From: Chrysaora quinquecirrha
Lineage: Eukaryota; Cnidaria; Scyphozoa; Semaeostomeae; Pelagiidae
Direction: 5' to 3'
DNA: 64,000 bases
Assembly (NCBI GenBank): GCA_014526335.1
Contig: JACTAT010000027.1
Span: 3,337,231-3,401,230 of the forward strand
Made by a program: the position numbers and the translations under genes. Shown one piece after another: positions 59,226 to 64,000 of the stretch. The notes under the pieces are model-generated. The model saw only the letters and a list, made by a program, of their open reading frames with translations, was not told the DNA's origin and did not search any database. Positions within the stretch are counted from its first letter, which is position 1; every line of letters starts with the position of its first letter.

Positions 59226-60038
59226 AAAGCTCTTCTTGCTAGTAAAATTTCTATCATGCTGTGAATGCTAAAATGGTAAGATGCTACTGAATGGGAATTA
59301 TTAAGACGCTATGAATGCATAAAATCGAGGTACAACTACGAATGCTAAATCCAACGTTAAAGTTTGTAAATTTTACATCTACATCAACTGGCTTACTATT
59401 AGCTATTACGTCTTTTTATTAATTAAACTAGTGAAAATTTATAGATATTTACGGGATAGCCCTTCTACCTGGCAGATTGGCGAGGTACAACATTTAAAGA
59501 ATAAATTTTCTTTGTTTGACATTAGTTTCTTATGATCTTTTCTATCTACAGATCGGCCAGAAGAAATAGAAATGATAGATCGCCCAGAAATAAATAAGGA
59601 CATAGGTATGATTAAGAATGAATTTAGATGAATTTCCATTAAAATTGTGTAACAATGATGAATTTTCAACCATAGCAAGCTGCCGATGTCAATGAAAATT
59701 AGGACTACAGTGGCAATCGCCATTTGCACGATGTTGACTCGCATTGATAGATTACTTTCCTATTTAGTTGTTGAGAGAAACAATTGTATCTCTTTACTTT
59801 CAACAGAAGTTCAAAGGAAAAAGTGAATCAGAAATTGTCGCAATTTATGAATGGAATTAAAATCATTTGCAATGGATCTTTACATCTGGTGTCAAACCGC
59901 CTTTACAAATAAAAATGCAGGATGGTCGCAACGAATTAGTTGGGGTGGATATTACCATTCTATTTTGCAGAAATTATGAGAGCCGGACAAAGTAATCCGG
60001 TATGGAAGATTTAGAAAGTACAGTTCATTTCGGAGGAA
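59226..60038 (+). other. Scrambled mosaic of array words
   Basis: Fragments of 10-40 nt from the minisatellite tail, module M, its intron, the DRPEE exon (59556-59605), the AADVNEN and EVQTQVN exons and TRBD follow each other or interrupt each other, for example GAGAGAAACA inserted inside TAGTTGTT...ACAATTG and GGACTACAGTGGCAATCGCC inside the AADVNEN exon. It reads like two units merged word by word. No usable frame. Confidence 0.65.
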
Positions 60039-60589
60039 GCCCAAATGATGTTCAAAGATTAGAAGATGACAAGTCATTTGAACGTGCCACTGTTCGTTTC
60101 ATCCCAAAAGCAAATAAGACAAGGCCGATCATCAATTTGCATAAAGTCAGCAGCAAAAATGATGAGAACAGCAAGAATTCGGTGAACTACGAGTTGATGA
60201 ATTTGTTCCAGGTTTTGACACTCGTACAAAGACAGCAGAAATCTCTTATAGGCAGAGCAGTATATGGGCTTGATGATTTAAATCTCAAGCTCAGAGGATT
60301 TGCTGCAGATTTAAAGAAGAAAAACATGGATGGTATGCCAGTGTATTGGGTAGCATCTGACATAGACAGCTGCTTTGACTCCATGCCTCATGAAAAACTC
60401 ATTCATGTAATACTTGGAGCTATGGATAATTACACTTACATGATTAGGAAATTTGCTGCAGTCACTTCGAATGCTGTGCAGTGTATGGGCTCGATGATGT
60501 GAATCTGAAGCTGAGAGAGTTTGCTGCAGATTTAAAGAAGAACAACATGGATGGTATGCCAGTGTATTGGGTAGCAGCAAGTGAGTTAA
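60039..60589 (+). pseudogene. TERT: TERT-like partial unit 8b, longest clean motif 1-to-A frame
   Basis: Open 60002-60502: NDVQRLEDDKSFER, VRFIPKANKTRPIINLHK, NYELMNLFQVLTLVQRQQK, GLDDLNLKLRGF and ASDIDSCFDSMPHEKL, with some differences (KNSVNYEL, QVLTL) from the others, so a distinct lineage. Ends with the second GLDDVN copy and AGCAA|GTGAGT. Confidence 0.78.
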
Positions 60590-60627
60590 TAGTAAAATTC
60601 CTTTTTTTAGCAATTTGATTACTACAG

Positions 60628-60732
60628 TGGTAAGAGGTTAAGTAAACTGAAGTGGGAGGTAATAAGGAATTACGGGATCGAACAGCCCTTCTACCTGGCA
60701 GATTGGCGAGGTACAAAATTAACAACGTTAAA
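60628..60732 (+). repeat. Module M, single copy
   Basis: 105-nt core with GTAAGT donor, followed directly by the segment shared with the REV1 intron. Confidence 0.85.
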
Positions 60733-60744
60733 GTAAGTAAATTT

Positions 60745-60960
60745 TTCGAATCCACTATTCAAGACAAAATGACAATTTTAAGTATTTCAGTATTGATTAC
60801 CCCATTTTGCTTGACTGTGAAACAAGCTCATTTCATTTGCTTACAGAGGGCATGAGCACGTCTATGTACGGTTCTTACTATTAGCTATTACGTGTGAGGA
60901 CGAAGAAGGTACAGTAAAAAAAAAAACAAAATATAGAGAACTTTGTTATTTTTTACTTTA
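60745..60960 (+). repeat. Inverted copy of the REV1-intron segment 38690-38895
   Basis: CGAATCCACTATTCAAGACA, CATTTTGCTTGACTGTGAAA and AGAGGGCATGAGCACGTCTA are reverse complements of the REV1 last-intron sequence, including the GHEHVYVRF exon. In the middle, TTACTATTAGCTATTACGT from the module M intron replaces the GAGTGG of the original, another interleaving event. Confidence 0.8.
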
Positions 60961-61007
60961 ATTAAATCAAAGTGAAATTTCTTTTTTTAGCAATTTGATT
61001 ACTACAG

Positions 61008-62189
61008 TGGCAAGCGCCTGTTGAGGTCGCCAAGAACTATGGAATAGAGATTCCTTCCTATCTGGCTGATTGGAGAGAAACAAACGATGCAAACTGGAAA
61101 ACATTCTTTAAACACGTGAAGAAATTGTTCCAATTAGGAAAAAACGAATCGATGACTTTGTCGCAATTTATGAATGGAATTAAAATCAGTGATTGCACAT
61201 GGATCTTTAAATCTGGTGTCAAACCAAGAAAAGTACCGAAGTAACTGTCAGAATGGCAGGAAATGGTCCAGTTAAAACTTGTAAGGTGCTTAGTTGGTGA
61301 TTTTATATTACCATTAGCCAGCGCTTTCTTTTACATCACAGAAAGTACTATGCATCGTAGCCGTCTATTCTACTACCGCAAGCCGGTATGGAAGATTATA
61401 GAGAAGCTGGGCAAAGACAGCTCCCTGGAGAATAATTTGAGGGAAGTTACCGAAAATGATGTTCAACGATTAGAAGCTGACAAGTCATTTGAACGCCCCA
61501 CAGTTCGTTTCATCCCAAAAGCAAATAAGACAAGGCCGATCATAAATTTGCATAGAGTCAGCAGCAAAAATCATGATAACAGATTGCATTCGGAAACTAC
61601 GAGTTGATGAATTTGTTTCATGTTTTATCACTCGTACAAAGACAGCAGAAATCTCTTATAGGCAGTGCAGTGTATGGGCTTGATGATGTAAATCTCAAGC
61701 TCAGAGGATTTGCTGCAGATTTAAAGAAGAACAACATGGATGGTATGCCAGTGTATTGGGTAGCATCTGACATAGACAGCTGCTTTGACTCCATGCCTCA
61801 TGAAAAACTCATTCATGTAATACTTGGAGCTATGGATAATTACACTTACATGATTAGGAAATTTGCTGCAGTCACTTCAGATGCCATGCAGTGTATGGGC
61901 ACGATGATGTGAATCTGAAGCTAAGAGAGTTTGCTGCGGATTTAAAAAAGAAAAACATGGATGGTATGCCAGTGTATTGGGTAGCATCTGATAAGACAGC
62001 TGCTTTGACTCCATGCCTCATGAAAACCTCATTCATGTAATACTTGGAGCTTGGTTAGGAAATTTGCTGCAGTCACTTCGGATGCTGTGCAGTGTATGGG
62101 CTCGATGCTGTGAATCTGAAGCTAAGAGAGTTTGCTGCAGATTTAAAGAAGAACAACATGGATGGTATGCCAGTGTATTGGGTAGCAGC
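61008..62189 (+). pseudogene. TERT: TERT-like unit 9
   Basis: M-TRBD fusion as before; CCGAAGTAACTG at 61238-61249 creates a stop in TRBD (TCA to TAA). Frames 61263-61607 (motif T, 1, 2) and 61604-61912 (GLDDVNLKLRGF, ASDIDSCFDSMPHEKL). Then two further partial copies of the GLDDVN to motif A segment in tandem (61905-62040 and 62090-62189), ending in AGCAA|GTGAGT. Confidence 0.79.
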
Positions 62190-62237
62190 AAGTGAGTTAA
62201 TAGTAAAATTCCTTTTTTAGCAATTTGATTACTACAG

Positions 62238-62269
62238 TGGTAAGAGGTTAAGTAAACTGAAGTGGGAGG
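62238..62269 (+). repeat. Truncated module M
   Basis: First 32 bases of M (TGGTAAGAGGTTAAG...) joined at GTGGGAGG to a short 1-1 exon. Confidence 0.7.
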
Positions 62270-62495
62270 GTCCAGAATCAAGTGGATGCCCACGATCCCG
62301 TGGAGGGTATGATTTACAAAGCATTGATAGTCTTGCACATTCATACGATGATTATGATTTCTCCATAATTATTATCGAACCTTTTGTAACTCATTCTTAT
62401 TAAATCATATCTTATGTTCACTTATATTTCGTATTTATATTCTTTCTCAGCCCCGAGGGTCCAGAATCAAGTGGATGCCCACGATCCCGTGGCAG
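62268..62495 (+). CDS. Duplicated short 1-1 exon (VQNQVDAHDPV)
   Basis: 62451-62495 (45 nt) lies between CTCAG and GGTATG and reads APRVQNQVDAHDPVAG in phase 1-1. A copy lacking its acceptor is at 62268-62308, fused to truncated M. Resembles EVQTQVN exons. The intron with ATTTACAAAGCATTGATAGT is duplicated too. Confidence 0.45.
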
Positions 62496-62762
62496 GTATG
62501 ATTTACAAAGCATTGATAGTCTTGCACATTCATAATTTCTCCATAATTATTATTGAAACCTTTTGTAATTCATTCTTAGTAAATCATATCTTATGTTCAC
62601 TTATCTTTCGTATTTATATTCTTTCTCTCATAATCAAGACGCTACAAATGCTACAAATGCTAATGATTAAGACAAATATTTAGCTAAAAGGGTTAGAATC
62701 GATAGACTGAAATTCGAAATGAGAGTAGACCTATCGGAATGGTTGTGCTTTAGCTAAATCTT

Positions 62763-63268
62763 AATGAAGTCAAGAACTATAGAATAGAGATTCCTTTCTA
62801 TCTGGCTGATTGGAGACGGACAAAGTTAAAAACTTTGAAGTAAGTTAATTTTTACATCTACATCTACTGGCTTACTATTAGCTATTGTGTCTTTTTTACT
62901 TTTATTAAATCACAGTGAAATTCCGTTTTAGCAATTTGATTACTACAGTGGTAAAAGGTTGAGTAAACTGAAGTGGGAAGTCGCAAGAAATTACGGGATT
63001 GAACAGCCATTTTACCTGGCAGATTGGAGAGGAACAAAATTAACAACTTTGAAGTAAGTTAATTTTTACATCTACATCAACTGGCTTACTATTAGCTATT
63101 ACGTCTTTTTTACTTTGATTAAATCATAGTGAAATTCCTTTTTTAGCAATTTGATTACTACAGCGGAAAATGTTTAAGAAAGCTCAAGTGGGAGGTAGTA
63201 AGGAATTATGGGATAGAACAGCCCTTCTACCTGGCAGATTGGCGAGGTACAAAATTAACAACTTTGAA
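62763..63268 (+). repeat. Module M array, distal copies
   Basis: A 3' partial copy (62763-62841) with GGAATAGAGATTCC-like TRBD-type sequence is followed by complete cores 62949-63053 and 63164-63268, 105 nt each, 215 bp apart. These diverge most from the others (ACTTTGAA end, GTCGCAAGAAATTACG), and resemble the antisense copies in REV1. Confidence 0.83.
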
Positions 63269-63589
63269 GTAAGTTAATTTTTACATCTACATCAACTGGC
63301 TTACTATTAGCTATTACGTCTTTTTTTATTTTAATTAAATCATAGTGAAATTGACAGATGCACAAAACATTGTAGACAAATAGCATATGAAGTATCAACT
63401 CTTAATAAGTATGCTTGTGAAAAAGTGAAACAAATTTAAGACAGTATTTTGAATGTTACTCAATGCATCAAAGTTTAAAACAGACTAAGTTATTCCATTC
63501 AGATTTAGAATCGCGAGAATCGGACTCTTATTCTGATACAAAACGGGATTCAATTTGGACAGCAAAATGAATGAGTGGGCGAATGTTAT
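63269..63589. other. Array edge, no gene recognised
   Basis: After the last M donor the module intron is kept until about 63350, then sequence unlike the array (ACAGATGCACAAAACATTGT...) leads to the right minisatellite. A possible continuation of TERT exons was not seen. Confidence 0.4.
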
Positions 63590-64000
63590 AAGGTATGAAT
63601 GCCAATTATCAAGACATTGAGAATGCCAATCATTAAGATGCTAAGAATGCAAATCATGAAGATGCTACGAATGGCAAAGACTCTAGGGATGCCCATTAAC
63701 AAGACACCACAAATGCCAATTATCAAAACACCACGAATGCCAAAAGTCAAGATGCCAGGAATGCCAATAATCAAGTCTCTACAAATGCCAATCACTACAA
63801 TGCTATGAATGCCCATTAATAAGACACTGCAAATGCCAATTATCAAGACACCACAAATGCCAAAAGTCAAGATGCTATGAATGCCAATAATCAAGACTCT
63901 ACGAATGCCCATTAATAAGACACTGCAAATGCCAATCATCAAGACACCACGAATGCCAAAAGTCAAGATGCTATGAATGCCAATAATCAAGACTCTACGA
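63590..64000 (+). repeat. 24-nt minisatellite, right flank, running off the window
   Basis: Same family as 43154-43880: units such as AATGCCAATTATCAAGACAC + CACA and AATGCCAAAAGTCAAGATGC + TATG. About 17 units to the window end. The minus-strand open frame across it is a consequence of the 24-nt period. Confidence 0.88.

Noticed and set aside
45482..62189. Penelope-like or LINE reverse transcriptase instead of TERT
   Set aside because: The TRBD sequence and the motif T string FFYITES...RLFYYRK upstream of VRFIPK are TERT-specific; no GIY-YIG or endonuclease domain is present.
45051..63268. Regular 216-bp repeats as a CRISPR-like or satellite array
   Set aside because: Unit structure is exon plus intron with conserved splice sites and an open 105-nt core; host sequence is clearly animal.

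Overview
The window is nuclear DNA from an animal, probably an AT-rich, intron-rich marine invertebrate; I cannot name the species. Evidence: many small GT-AG introns, five recognisable metazoan protein families, no operons or bacterial signals, and dense short transposon-like repeats.

Left part (1-25.3 kb), minus strand, three genes. GGCX (vitamin K-dependent gamma-glutamyl carboxylase; first four exons, running off the left edge) is followed upstream by PEX5 (peroxisomal PTS1 import receptor; 17 exons, starting at 15018) and LRRC23 (radial-spoke leucine-rich-repeat protein; 11 exons, complete). PEX5 stops after its fourth TPR or so: the last exon found has a good donor site, but no exon for the C-terminal TPRs exists before GGCX begins. 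LRRC23 is head-to-head with REV1, sharing a 327-bp promoter interval.

Middle (25.6-42 kb), plus strand: REV1 (translesion dCMP transferase; 13 exons with BRCT, N-digit, palm, two UBMs and C-terminal domain). Its last intron holds, in antisense, a cluster of exons that look like part of a mono-PARP gene next to three copies of a 105-nt exon called here module M.

Right part (43-64 kb): a large tandem array. It contains (i) a 24-nt minisatellite at both ends and in several units, (ii) short phase 1-1 exons, some acidic, (iii) at least 16 complete copies of module M, each exactly 105 nt, usually on a 216-bp period, and (iv) about 13 partial copies of telomerase reverse transcriptase (TERT) sequence: TRBD, motif T, motifs 1 and 2 and motif A with its catalytic Asp. 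No copy contains motifs B', C, D or E, and nearly every copy carries frameshifts or stops. One block (59.2-60.0 kb) looks like words from different units interleaved, which suggests assembly trouble in a near-identical array.

Several single-base deletions in homopolymers (GGCX, REV1, the acidic exon, TERT units) are consistent with long-read consensus error, so apparent pseudogenisation should be treated with caution. The rest of the non-coding sequence is introns and intergenic DNA with MITE/foldback elements, a SINE-like family and simple repeats.
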